Positions 53,426 through 62,052 of a DNA stretch of 64,000 nucleotides are shown one piece after another (position 1 is the first letter of the stretch; the number at the start of each line of letters is the position of its first letter). Made by a program: the position numbers and the translations under genes. Origin of the DNA: DASYKT01 sp963718105 (GTDB lineage Bacteria; Acidobacteriota; Blastocatellia; Pyrinomonadales; Pyrinomonadaceae); contig OY970352.1 in NCBI GenBank assembly GCA_963718105.1, positions 434,001-498,000 on the forward strand, written 5' to 3'. The notes under the pieces were generated by a model. That model saw nothing but the letters and a program-made list of their open reading frames with translations. It made no database searches and had not been told where the DNA came from.

Positions 53426-54213
53426 ATGGATGACATTGCCCGTTACAACAGGGAACGGTGGAAAGCACTGGTTGAGGCAAACGCGGTCTTTTCGCGCCCG
53501 CAGCTTGATCTGGACGCGGAGTCGGCCCGGTGTTCGATCTGCTGGCAGGAATTTTTTGGCGATCTGCGCGGGAAAGATGTGCTTTGCCTGGCGGGCGGCG
53601 GGGGAAAACAATCGGCCGCTTTTGCCTTGCTGGGGGCGAACGTAACCGTTGTCGATCTTTCCGGTGAGCAGCTCGAACGCGATGAGCTGGCGTCCGGCCA
53701 TTACAATTTGCCAATCAGAACGATCCAGGGAGATATGCGCGATCTGGCGAGACTGGATACCGGGACCTTCGACATTGTTTACCAGCCGTATTCGATAAAT
53801 TTTGTGCCTGACTGCGCGGAAGTCTTCCGGCAAGTGGCGGGCGTCGCGCGCGCCCGGGCGGATATTATCACCTGGCGGCCGCAAATCCTTTTACGATGGC
53901 TACCAGGCAATCCGATTGGAACGGCGAGGGATATGGTTTGACTGCGCCCTATGTTGACGGCGCTATGATCACTTACGAGGACCAGGAGTGGGTGTATGAC
54001 CGCGGTGCGAATCCCGCGATCCGCCAACCGGTCGAGTACAGGCACGATCTTAAAACGATCGTCAACGGGCTGATCGCGGCGGGCTTTTCTATCCGGCAAT
54101 TGGCGGATGATTCCGATATGAATTCCAATGCTAATGCCGCGCCCGGCTCCTGGGAGCATTACACCGCTTTTGCGCCGCCGTGGCTCACTATTTTATCGAG
54201 TTTTGGCGAGTAA
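53426..54213 (+). pseudogene. SAM-dependent methyltransferase, frameshifted
   Basis: The N-terminal frame from 53426 (MDDIARYNRERWKALVEANAVF) carries motif I VLCLAGGGGKQSAAFALLGA and DxS after it, ending in nonsense at 53941. The frame from about 53850 on reads RPGGYYHLAAANPFTMATRQ then NGEGYGLTAPYVDGAMITYEDQEWVYDR, as expected for the same protein. Homologous proteins read straight through FRQVARVxRPGG here. The two frames differ by one nucleotide within GC-rich sequence at about 53845-53858 (GTCGCGCGCGCCCGGG), so one base is missing or a -1 shift occurs. Either a recent pseudogene or a sequencing error. The next gene starts 5 nt downstream. Confidence 0.85.
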
Positions 54214-54218
54214 AAAAT

Positions 54219-54584
54219 ATGGACGTAAACGATAAAAATTATCGCGCGCGCGTTTTCGATATCGTGCGGCAAATCCCTGAGGGCAGGCTGATGACCTATG
54301 GCCAGATCGCCATCCTGCTGGGCGAAGGTTACACGGCGCGAACGATCGGATACGTGATGCACGCGGCGGACGAAGGCGTGCCCTGGCAGCGGGTGATAAA
54401 TTCGCAGGGAATGTGTTCGACCCAGCACCTGCTGCTGCCGCACAACAAGCAGCAAATGCTGCTCGAACAGGAAGGCGTCGTCTTTAACGAAAAAGGAAAA
54501 TGCAGCCTGGAAGAATATCGCTGGAAACCGGAAGGCTACGAGGAAGAAGACGACGACCAGCCGACACTGTTTGACGCGGCCTGA
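54219..54584 (+). CDS. Alkyltransferase-like protein (ATL, MGMT-related)
   Basis: The start at 54219 (MDVNDKNYRARVF) gives 121 residues of the DNA-binding MGMT fold (FDIVRQIPEGRLMTYGQIA and GYTARTIGYVMHAA). Where MGMT has PCHRV, this has PWQRVINSQG: Cys is replaced by Trp-Gln context, as in ATL proteins. It can flip and bind O6-alkylguanine and flag it for excision repair but not transfer the alkyl group. The C-terminus is acidic (EEEDDDQPTLFDAA), which is unusual for the family. It follows the methyltransferase without a terminator. Confidence 0.88.
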   Translation: MDVNDKNYRARVFDIVRQIPEGRLMTYGQIAILLGEGYTARTIGYVMHAADEGVPWQRVINSQGMCSTQHLLLPHNKQQMLLEQEGVVFNEKGKCSLEEYRWKPEGYEEEDDDQPTLFDAA

Positions 54585-54687
54585 AAATCAAACTGCATAT
54601 ATTTGACGAAATACCGTTTTGCGTATACCTTTGCTCCGTTCATCAAAAAAAATACCCCCGTTACACATCGTTTCAGGAGACAGTTTT

Positions 54688-56715
54688 ATGAGGCTTTTCG
54701 CGGCCAGATCTTTGGTTATTCTTTCCATTTGCATCGTTTCGTCCATTCCGGGTTTGTCGCAGATCTTGTCAACGGAACCTCCGCCGCCGGCGGAACAGCA
54801 AACTCAGCCGCAGCAACAGGTTCAGCCGCGCAATCCGGTCAGAGAACAACTCGTCTTACAGGAATTGCAAAAGACCACGCCCAAGGCCGTGGAAACTTTC
54901 AAGAAGGCTACTGAAGCTCTGGACGGCAGTAATTTCGATCAGGCGATCACCCTCTACAACGACGTGCTGAAACAAGCGCCGAATTTTGAACCGGCCTTGA
55001 GACGCTTAGGATATGCGCTTGTTTTTACCGGAAAACGCAAAGAAGGATTGGAACTGACCCAAAAGGCCCTCTCGCTTAACCGCAGCGCCGATAACCTGAT
55101 CGGCCACGCATCTGCTTTATCGGATCTCGGAAATGAAAATTTCAAAGCTACTCAGACGGAGATAACTCAAGCGCAGGCACTGGCCAAAGAGGGGTTTGGA
55201 AAAAATGACAAGAACGATGTGCGAGATGCGATGCTGCTGGCGGAATTGAGCCTGATGTCCAACAAGATGGACGATTTTAACACGGCGGCACTGGCGCTAA
55301 AAGAGATAGCGCCGAATGACCTGGCGACCCATTATTATAACGGGATCCGGCTGGCAAACTTTGGAGCTTACAGCGCGGCGCAGGACGAGATCAGGCAGGC
55401 TGAAAAGTCAGGGCTTCCTCACGAAGAAGCCGAGAAGGTACTGTTGGCGATCACAAATGCCCAGGAGTCTCAGGCACAGCAGACTGCTATTCCCGGGGGA
55501 AAGTATATTGCTTACGGGCTTTATTTCTTTGCCGCCTGGATAGTGGGACTGATCCTGTTGTTCTTTGTAGGAAAAATTCTTTCGGCGAGAACTCTTTACT
55601 CGGTGGAAAATTCCGATCCTAATGACATTACCGGCGGCGGGCAGGCGGGGCTGCGCAAAATCTATCGCGCGGTCATTACTTTTGGCGGTATCTACTATTA
55701 CATTTCTCAGCCGGTGGTGGTGCTGCTGATCATTGCGCTTACCGTTGGCGCAGCCCTCTTTTTCCTGGAGGTCGGGATAGTTCCCGTCAAGCTGCTTTTC
55801 ATTTTCGGGCTGGTAGGATTGATAACCATTTTTTATATGGTCAGATCGATATTTGTCCGTGTCAAGATAGAAGATCCGGGACGGGCCCTAAGCGAAGATG
55901 AAGCGCCGGGTTTGTGGGCGCTGGCGCGCGATGTGGCGCAAACCGTTCAGACCCGGCCCGTCAATGAAATTCGCGTTACGCCCGGAACGGACCTGGCCGT
56001 TTATGAACGCGGCGGGATGTGGGCCAAGCTGACCAATAAAGCCGACCGGATCCTCATCCTCGGCACGGCCGTGTTGAACGATTTCCAGCAAAACTCGTTT
56101 CGCGCCGTTTTGGCGCACGAATATGGCCACTTTTCGAATCGCGATACGGCCGGCGGCGCGATGGCAATGCGGGTAAATAATCACATCATCCATTTAGCGG
56201 AAGCCATGGCCTTAAGCGGCACCGCGACGTTCTATAACGTAGCGTTCCAGTTTTTGCGTCTCTACCATTTCATCTTTCGGCGCATTACCCACGGTGCGAC
56301 GCGGCTGCAGGAGATCCTGGCGGACCGCGTTGCCGCCTATCAATACGGGCCGGCGACTTTTCGCGAAGGATTGACCCATGTCATTCGCCGTGAAGTGGAG
56401 TTCAGCCATTTGGCCAACAAAGAGATCGGCGAAGCGATCAAGGCCAACCGGATGATACAAAATCTTTACGAACTCTCCGCGCAGGACGAAGACGTGAAAA
56501 ACATGGAAGAAGAAATGAATAAATTTCTAACGCGGCCGACCACGGAAGACGATACCCACCCGAGCCCGGAAGACCGTTTCAAATTTATCGCCAACATACG
56601 TTCAAGAGAGAGCCAGCCGCTGGCCGGAATGGTTTGGGACCTGTTCAAAGACCGGGAAGCGCTCACCAACGAAATGAACGACTTGCTAGAAAAGGCGGTT
56701 CGGGCAAAAATATAA
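54688..56715 (+). CDS. TPR-fused M48 family metallopeptidase, membrane-bound
   Basis: The ATG at 54688 (RBS AGGAGA) starts a 675-residue protein with signal peptide (ARSLVILSICIVSSIPGLSQ). Residues ~70-280 are TPR-type helical repeats (ALDGSNFDQAITLYNDVLKQAPNFEPALRRLGYALVF, quoted in part). Then come transmembrane segments (YFFAAWIVGLILLFFVGKIL, PVVVLLIIALTVGAALFFL, LLFIFGLVGLITIFYMVRS). The M48 peptidase domain has HEYGH (about residue 476) in LAHEYGHFSNRDTAGG and a later Glu in RLQEILADRVAAYQYG. Family: HtpX/Ste24-like membrane-protein quality control. The TPR part may recruit substrate. Confidence 0.88.
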   Translation: MRLFAARSLVILSICIVSSIPGLSQILSTEPPPPAEQQTQPQQQVQPRNPVREQLVLQELQKTTPKAVETFKKATEALDGSNFDQAITLYNDVLKQAPNFEPALRRLGYALVFTGKRKEGLELTQKALSLNRSADNLIGHASALSDLGNENFKATQTEITQAQALAKEGFGKNDKNDVRDAMLLAELSLMSNKMDDFNTAALALKEIAPNDLATHYYNGIRLANFGAYSAAQDEIRQAEKSGLPHEEAEKVLLAITNAQESQAQQTAIPGGKYIAYGLYFFAAWIVGLILLFFVGKILSARTLYSVENSDPNDITGGGQAGLRKIYRAVITFGGIYYYISQPVVVLLIIALTVGAALFFLEVGIVPVKLLFIFGLVGLITIFYMVRSIFVRVKIEDPGRALSEDEAPGLWALARDVAQTVQTRPVNEIRVTPGTDLAVYERGGMWAKLTNKADRILILGTAVLNDFQQNSFRAVLAHEYGHFSNRDTAGGAMAMRVNNHIIHLAEAMALSGTATFYNVAFQFLRLYHFIFRRITHGATRLQEILADRVAAYQYGPATFREGLTHVIRREVEFSHLANKEIGEAIKANRMIQNLYELSAQDEDVKNMEEEMNKFLTRPTTEDDTHPSPEDRFKFIANIRSRESQPLAGMVWDLFKDREALTNEMNDLLEKAVRAKI

Positions 56716-56734
56716 AGAGATAAGATTCTCTTTT

Positions 56735-58159
56735 ATGTTCGAATCAATTCATTTTCAGTCAGGCGGCCGAAAGACCACTAACGCTTCGAAACCCGAAGTG
56801 CTGGAGAAACTGCGCGCGATCGTCGGCGAGGAGAATGTCTTGGTTGAGCCGGAAAAGGTCGAGCCCTACGGCGCGGACGCGGTGAAGGAAAAATTTCCAC
56901 CCGAAGCCGTGGTGTTTCCCGAATCGGCCGCGCAGATCTCCGCCATCTTAAAACTTGCCAACGAAGTGAATTTTCCCGTGACCGCGCGCGGCGGCGGTGT
57001 GGGTTATACGGGCGGAGCCGTGCCGGTGGACGGCGGCATCGTGATCGGCACCGACCGGATGAAAAAGATCGTGGAGATAAATGTCGACGATCTGTATGTG
57101 ATCTGCCAACCGGGGCTGACGACGTATGAATTGCAGCAGGCTGTGGAAAAGCACGGACTGATCTTTCCGCCCGATCCGGCCAGCTACAAAGACAGTTTTA
57201 TCGGCGGCAATATTGCCGAGAACGCGGGCGGAATGCGGACGCCGAAATACGGTGTGACGAAACATTATGTGCTTGGGCTGGAAGTAGTTACGGCGACGGG
57301 CGAGGTGCTGAGAACGGGTGGCAAAACGGTCAAGAACGTGGTGGGTTTCGACCTGACGGGATTGATGTGCGGCTCGGAAGGGATGCTGGGGATCATCACC
57401 GAAGCCACGCTGAAACTTTTGCCAGCGCCGGAAGCCACGGCGACCGTGCGAGCTTCGTTTCGGTCAATGAAGTCAGCCTGCGAAGTGCTGACGAAATTTA
57501 CGCCCGAGGGGCTGCTGCCGATGGCGATGGAAGTGATCGATCAGCATTGCATCGAAGCCATCGAGCAAAATTATGCGTTCGGTTTGTCGAAAGACGCCAA
57601 AGCGGTGCTGCTGGTGGCGGTCGATGGTTCGAAAGCGGAAGTGGAAAAAAATGCGGTTCTGATCGAGCGGATCATCTCAGAAAACGGCGGCTTTGATGTC
57701 ATCCGCGCGCAAAATAAAGAAGACGAAGATAAGCTCTGGGATGTGCGCCGCGCGATCTCGCCCAGCCTGATGAAGTTCGGCACGCTGAAGATAAATGAAG
57801 ACGTGGTGGTGCCGCGTTCGAAAGTGCCGGAGCTGGTCGCGCGCATCGAAGAGATCGGCCGCGCGCACGATACTTTTGTCGCCAATTTCGGCCACGCCGG
57901 CGACGGCAACATCCACGTGAATTTTTTATGCGATCGCGAAGATGCGGATTCGATAGCGCGGGCAAGAGAGTGTGTAAAAGAAACTTTTGAGCTTTCGGTC
58001 GCGCTGGGCGGCACCATCTCCGGCGAGCACGGCATCGGCTACGTCAAAGCACCGTACATGGATTACGCCATCGACAAAACCGCCATGGAAATAATGAAGG
58101 GCATCAAAAAAGTTTTTGACCCGCATGGCATTTTAAACCCCGGCAAGATGTTTGTCTGA
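56735..58159 (+). CDS. FAD-binding oxidase, GlcD-type (D-2-hydroxyacid dehydrogenase)
   Basis: A 474-residue flavoprotein of the GlcD/D-lactate dehydrogenase family. The FAD_binding_4 domain (about residues 45-185) contains ARGGGVGYTGGAVPVDGG (FAD pyrophosphate loop). The FAD-oxidase C-terminal domain has HAGDGNIHVNF (about 388, substrate His) and the Cys-terminal GTISGEHGIGYVKAPYM. The usual GlcE/GlcF iron-sulfur partners are not adjacent, so electrons may go to a quinone or an ETF. Substrate: glycolate or D-lactate type. Confidence 0.93.
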   Translation: MFESIHFQSGGRKTTNASKPEVLEKLRAIVGEENVLVEPEKVEPYGADAVKEKFPPEAVVFPESAAQISAILKLANEVNFPVTARGGGVGYTGGAVPVDGGIVIGTDRMKKIVEINVDDLYVICQPGLTTYELQQAVEKHGLIFPPDPASYKDSFIGGNIAENAGGMRTPKYGVTKHYVLGLEVVTATGEVLRTGGKTVKNVVGFDLTGLMCGSEGMLGIITEATLKLLPAPEATATVRASFRSMKSACEVLTKFTPEGLLPMAMEVIDQHCIEAIEQNYAFGLSKDAKAVLLVAVDGSKAEVEKNAVLIERIISENGGFDVIRAQNKEDEDKLWDVRRAISPSLMKFGTLKINEDVVVPRSKVPELVARIEEIGRAHDTFVANFGHAGDGNIHVNFLCDREDADSIARARECVKETFELSVALGGTISGEHGIGYVKAPYMDYAIDKTAMEIMKGIKKVFDPHGILNPGKMFV

Positions 58160-58164
58160 TAAAA

Positions 58165-59100
58165 GTGGCCTTACAAAAAATAAGAAAAACTTTACGAAAG
58201 AATGCTTTCCTGCACGGCATGTATATGCGGGCAAAGCGGCTGCTGAATTCCCAACTGCTGGGGATGACCTCAAAGACAGAGCAGGAATATTGCACGCGCT
58301 ATGGACGGGAAATTTATACGGGCGCGGGTGAGGTTGTCGATCTTGGCTGCTGGCTTGGTTCGACGACGCTCTCGCTGCTGGAAGGGCTGCTGAAAAATCC
58401 GGCGTTTTTGAGTTCGGACAAAAAAGTTTATGCCTACGACCTTTTTATCTGGTTCGACTGGATGAACGAGAGCACGGCGGGAACGAACCTGCTGGCGAAA
58501 TATAAAGAGGGCGATAATTTTGTCGCGGAGTTTGAGCGGCGAATATCAAAATACTCTTCGCGGATCGAAATTTGCGCGGGCGATCTGGTACTGGTCGGAT
58601 GGAACGGCAAGCCGGTGGAATTTTTACTGATCGACGCGATGAAGACCTGGGACCTGGCAAACGGCATCGTCCGGCATTTTTACCCGTCGCTGCTGCCGGG
58701 AAAAGGAATGATCCTGCACCAGGATTTTGCGCATCATTTTGCGCCGTGGATACACGTGCTGCAATGGAAATTTCGTGACTATTTTGAATTTGCCGAGGAA
58801 GTGCCGCATTCGCAAACTCTTGTGTTCAGGCTGGTTAAGCCGCTCCCCACGGAATTGCTGCAGGCCGTCTATGGCTTTGAAAGTTTTTCCGACGCCGAGG
58901 TAGATGAAGCGTTCGAGTATGCGATGAAACTCGTATCGGCGGAAAAATTGCCGAACGTCGCCGCGGCAAAAGTGATGTGGTATGTCCATCAGGAAAAATT
59001 CGTTGAAGCGAAAAAAGTTTGGCAGGAACTCGTCGATGCCGGGGTGCCGCGCGAGGATCATATGGCGGTCTTAAACGAAATGCTGGAATCGCACGTATAA
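58165..59100 (+). CDS. Class I SAM-dependent methyltransferase (TylF/MycF-like)
   Basis: 311 residues from a GTG start at 58165 (MALQKIRKTLRKN). Motif I VVDLGCWLGSTTLSLLEGL (about residues 59-77), acidic post-I KKVYAYDLFIWFDWM, and motif at EFLLIDAMKTWDLANG (LIDxxK). DFAHHFAPWIHVLQWKF fits the metal/substrate side of TylF-like sugar O-methyltransferases. The last ~60 residues (EKLPNVAAAKVMWYVHQEKFVEAKKVWQEL) look like one TPR-like repeat. Substrate unknown. No glycosyltransferases are adjacent. Confidence 0.8.
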   Translation: MALQKIRKTLRKNAFLHGMYMRAKRLLNSQLLGMTSKTEQEYCTRYGREIYTGAGEVVDLGCWLGSTTLSLLEGLLKNPAFLSSDKKVYAYDLFIWFDWMNESTAGTNLLAKYKEGDNFVAEFERRISKYSSRIEICAGDLVLVGWNGKPVEFLLIDAMKTWDLANGIVRHFYPSLLPGKGMILHQDFAHHFAPWIHVLQWKFRDYFEFAEEVPHSQTLVFRLVKPLPTELLQAVYGFESFSDAEVDEAFEYAMKLVSAEKLPNVAAAKVMWYVHQEKFVEAKKVWQELVDAGVPREDHMAVLNEMLESHV

Positions 59101-59108
59101 GTGAAACT

Positions 59109-59618
59109 ATGAAAATAATTTTAATGTTGATGCTGGGCGCGGGCCTTTTTGTTTTTTTAGGCGGTGAAGCGATAGCGCAAAAGAAAACGGTCATCCTGAT
59201 CCGTCACGCGGAAAAAGATCTTTCACCGGAACAGAACTCTTCCGACCCGGAACTTTCCGCCGCCGGTAAAGAACGCGCGCAGCGTTTTCCGAAAGCGATT
59301 AAAAAATACCGGCCTTACGCCATCTATTCTTCAGGTTACAAACGCACCCGCGCCACCGCCGCTCCGCTCGCGGAAAAATACAAGATCGAAGTGCAAACTT
59401 ACGACCCGCGCAAACTGAACGACATTGCCACGCTCGTTAAAGAAAGCAAAGCCCGCCGCATAGTCGTCGTCGGCCACAATACCACCACGCCTCAGCTTAC
59501 AAACCTGTTAGTAGGCGAGCAAAAATTCAAGGACCTGCTGGAAACCGAATACGACAAGATATTCGTTTTGAAGTTTAAGAATGGCCAGTTAAAAAGGGTG
59601 GAGTTGATGGAGTATTAG
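59109..59618 (+). CDS. Histidine phosphatase family protein (SixA-like), secreted
   Basis: The start at 59109 (MKIILMLMLGAGLF) gives 169 residues with a signal peptide ending at AIAQ. The phosphohistidine motif LIRHAEKD (RHxEK) is at about residues 31-38, followed by the SSGYKRTRATAAPLAEKY arm with the second Arg, and VVGHNTTTPQL with the second His (about 125). This is the SixA/phosphoglycerate-mutase-like superfamily: phosphate removal from a phosphohistidine or small phosphoester. Secretion makes an extracellular phosphatase role likely. It begins 8 nt after the methyltransferase stop. Confidence 0.9.
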   Translation: MKIILMLMLGAGLFVFLGGEAIAQKKTVILIRHAEKDLSPEQNSSDPELSAAGKERAQRFPKAIKKYRPYAIYSSGYKRTRATAAPLAEKYKIEVQTYDPRKLNDIATLVKESKARRIVVVGHNTTTPQLTNLLVGEQKFKDLLETEYDKIFVLKFKNGQLKRVELMEY

Positions 59619-59650
59619 TGCGATAGCGAATAGGAACGAATTTCGTAGAT

Positions 59651-59730
59651 AAAACGGTTCAGAGTTCAAACTTCAGCTTGTCTTAAATTTAAAAATGAGA
59701 CAAACTAAAGTTTGAACTCTGAACCGTTTT
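59651..59730. repeat. GTTCAGA heptad dyad (copy 2)
   Basis: Same arms as at 44157-44238: AAAACGGTTCAGAGTTCAAA...TTTGAACTCTGAACCGTTTT, with CTTCAGC and TTGTCTT inside. The loop differs and carries TTTAAAAATGAG. It fills the gap between the phosphatase and the phosphoesterase genes. Confidence 0.9.
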
Positions 59731-59744
59731 GTTAAACTAAAATC

Positions 59745-60191
59745 ATGCGCGGGAGATTTGTGGTACATGAGCATCATGCAACGCGGCTGCATTGGGATGT
59801 GCGGCTGGAGATCGAGGGCGCGCTGAAATCGTGGGCGGTGCCGAAGGGGCCTTCGATGAACCCGCGCGATTACCGGCTGGCCGTACATGTGCCCGACCAC
59901 ATTCTCAGCTACATAAATTTTGAAGGCGTGATCCCGGAAGGCAGCTACGGCGCGGGCGACGTGCGGGTGTGGGACCGGGGATTTTTCGATTCGCTGCGCG
60001 ACCCGATGACACAGTTAGAGCAGGGCAAGATAGTGTTTACTTTTTACGGCGAGAAGCTTTACGGCGAGTTTTCGCTGGCGAAAATTGTCGGCGAGGAAAA
60101 GAATTGGATACTGGCAAAATCACGCGATAAATTTGCCGACCGGGACTGGCAAATGGAATCGATTCTGCTGCCGAAGAAGATGAGGAAATAA
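59745..60191 (+). CDS. Stand-alone LigD-type 3'-phosphoesterase domain
   Basis: A 148-residue protein equal to the phosphoesterase (PE) module that in LigD removes 3'-phosphates and ribonucleotides at breaks. Landmarks: RFVVHEHHATRLHWDVRLE (about residues 3-21, with the metal His residues and Asp), then SWAVPKGPSMNPRDYRLAVHV, then GVIPEGSYGAGDVRVWDRG and KLYGEFSLAK. It lacks the ligase and polymerase modules of LigD, so it works alone, possibly for end cleaning in non-homologous end joining with a ligase elsewhere. A Ku gene is not in the window. Confidence 0.9.
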   Translation: MRGRFVVHEHHATRLHWDVRLEIEGALKSWAVPKGPSMNPRDYRLAVHVPDHILSYINFEGVIPEGSYGAGDVRVWDRGFFDSLRDPMTQLEQGKIVFTFYGEKLYGEFSLAKIVGEEKNWILAKSRDKFADRDWQMESILLPKKMRK

Positions 60192-60193
60192 TT

Positions 60194-60371
60194 AGCAGTG
60201 AATAGTGAATAGTGAACAGTGAACAGGTGAACAGTGAATAGTGATTAATGAGAACCACTTCTCCTTCGCAAAGAGGGAGTTTGCTGAAACACGTCCCCGT
60301 CGTTTTCCGTTCAACTAATCACTAATCACTAATCACTAATCACTAATCACTAATCACTAATCACTAATCAT
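60194..60371. repeat. Heptad-repeat dyad with a pure ACTAATC array
   Basis: The left arm (about 60197-60250) has GTGAATA, GTGAATA, GTGAACA, GTGAACA, GTGAACA, GTGAATA, GTGATTA units. After about 60 nt the right arm (60313-60370) has about eight tandem ACTAATC units, complementary in type. Seven-base period is near perfect on the right side. It lies just after the phosphoesterase gene and reaches the 3' end of trpD. Confidence 0.9.
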
Positions 60372-61444
60372 TTATTCGTTGCTTTTATCAATCTCTCTAA
60401 TTTGATCCGGGCGGAGTCGCTGTCGATGGATTGTTCGGCGAGGCGGGCGGCCTGCATCGGCTGTTTGGCAAGGCCGGCGACCAGGATGGCGGCGGCGGCG
60501 TTTATCACTACCAGCGAACGCGCTTCGTCGCGGCGTTTGCTGAGCAAAACGTCGCTGATGATCTGGGCGCTTTCGCCGGGCGTTTTGATGTGCAGGTGAC
60601 CGGTCCGGCCGGGCTTGAGCCCGAAATCTTCCGGAGTGATGCGAAAGGTCTTAATCTTTCCTCCCGACACTTCGGCGACATAGGTTTCGCCGCTGATGGT
60701 GAGTTCGTCGAGGCCGTCGGAACCGTGTACGACCCACGCGTGCTGAGTGTGCAGCAAAGCCAATGCCTGAGCTACCGGGCGGATCAGGTCCGGATGCCAG
60801 ACGCCAACGACCTGGCGCGGTGTGCGCGCCGGATTTCCCAACACTCCCAAAAGATTCAAAGTTGTGCGGATGCCGAGGCTGCGTTTGACATCGCCCACGC
60901 GGCGCAGGATCGGATAAAATTTCGGCGCGAAAAGAAATGCCAGTCCGGTGCCGTTCAAGGCGGCCTGGGTCGTTTCAATTTCACCGGTGACTTTTATTCC
61001 CAGTTTTTCCAGCACGTCGGCGCTGCCGCATTTGGTGGCGACGCCGCGATTGGTGTGCTTGGCGACCGTAGCGCCGGCGCCGGCGGCGACAAAGGCCGAG
61101 GCGGTGGAAACATTAAAAGTTTTTGCCGCGCTCGAACCCGTTCCCGAAGTGTCGACCAAAGCTTTCTGGCGGGAATTTATTTTCACGGCGCGCTTGCGCA
61201 TTACGTCGGTCATTCCGGCCAGCTCGGCCGGAGTTTCGCCTTTGGCGGCAAGCGCCACCAGCGCGCCGGCGATCTGCGCGGGCTGCGCGTTCTCATCCAG
61301 CAGCGCGGTGAAAAAACCTGCGGCCTCAATGGGCGAGAGGTCTTCGCCGCCGATCAGGCGCTCCAGAAATGGGCGCAGGGGCGTATCCGCCACGCTGGCG
61401 ATCATCGGTAAAGGCTTTGCACGATGCCATTCTTTTTTTGGCAT
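60368..61444 (-). CDS. trpD: Anthranilate phosphoribosyltransferase, variant motif
   Basis: A 358-residue enzyme that joins anthranilate to PRPP in tryptophan synthesis. The family N-domain (GGEDLSPIEAAGFFTALLD), the phosphate-binding loop region VDTSGTGSSAAKTFNVSTA (residues ~97-115) and VAKHTNRGVATKCGSADVLE (~127-146) are present, as are the later GSDGLDELTISG and PEDFGL blocks. The usual GTGGD is GTGSS here, and KHGNRSVSS is KHTNRGVATK. Since Asp of GTGGD helps bind Mg/PRPP, this could be a paralogue with changed specificity (TrpD2-like). No other trp gene lies nearby. Confidence 0.85.
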   Translation of the reverse strand: MPKKEWHRAKPLPMIASVADTPLRPFLERLIGGEDLSPIEAAGFFTALLDENAQPAQIAGALVALAAKGETPAELAGMTDVMRKRAVKINSRQKALVDTSGTGSSAAKTFNVSTASAFVAAGAGATVAKHTNRGVATKCGSADVLEKLGIKVTGEIETTQAALNGTGLAFLFAPKFYPILRRVGDVKRSLGIRTTLNLLGVLGNPARTPRQVVGVWHPDLIRPVAQALALLHTQHAWVVHGSDGLDELTISGETYVAEVSGGKIKTFRITPEDFGLKPGRTGHLHIKTPGESAQIISDVLLSKRRDEARSLVVINAAAAILVAGLAKQPMQAARLAEQSIDSDSARIKLERLIKATNK

Positions 61445-62052
61445 AAACGAATTATAAGTGAAATTGGCGGCGAGGGAACAAACCGGAGCGAGGAAAGGGA
61501 AAAATCCCTAATATTAACTATCTCAAAATTTAGCGAAATTTGGAAGAGTTTTTTAGGCAAAGCCATTTCGCGGGTGTAACAGTTCCAGTGTGTGACAGTG
61601 TTACACCTGTTACAAAAATGTTCCAGAAATCTCGTAAAACTCGCTAATGCGCCGATTTAATTAAAAAAGAACATTGAGATCGGAAAATTCATGTGCGTGC
61701 CGCTCTTCTCCGGCCTCACTCCACCTGAAAGCATAGCTCAGCCGGGAAGTTTAGTCGTTAAGAGATTCGAGGTAATCAGGGTTTGCGCGTCTATTTGAAT
61801 GTTGATTTGAATATAACAAGTAGAGAAAGAGGTCAGAACCGGGAACGTAGTGACCGGCTTTCGGCGTAAAACTTTACCATCTTATTCACAGATAAAAATT
61901 TAATAAGCAGTGCATCATTAGCCGGTCACTACGTTCCCGGTACTGACCTCATCGCGATGATCATTCGTTTCATTATCAGAAATGAGAACCTAATCCTTCC
62001 TGACCTGTGAGGTAATCGTATTGTGTCTTTTCTCCTGAATATGTTTTATCAC
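61445..62052. other. 608-bp gene-free interval upstream of trpD
   Basis: Between divergently... (- strand) neighbours trpD and the ankyrin lipoprotein gene. It contains a TGTAACAG/CTGTTACA dyad (about 61576-61613) and the CCGGGAACG inverted repeat (61831-61949). A TAGCTCAG-like stretch at about 61733 is not a tRNA. I see no gene. Confidence 0.6.
61831..61949. repeat. Inverted repeat of the CCGGGAACG family (copy 3)
   Basis: Left GGTCAGAACCGGGAACGTAG with TGACCGGCT; right AGCCGGTCACTACG with TTCCCGGTACTGACC. Arms of about 29 nt enclose a loop of ~60 nt. Nearly the same arms as at 42396-42526 and the half copy at 44079-44105. Confidence 0.9.

Noticed and set aside
60312..60371. CRISPR or satellite array of ACTAATC
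   Set aside because: Direct 7-nt tandem without spacers; belongs to the heptad dyads.
61720..61790. tRNA-like stretch with TAGCTCAGCCGGGAAG
   Set aside because: No acceptor stem or T-arm can be paired.
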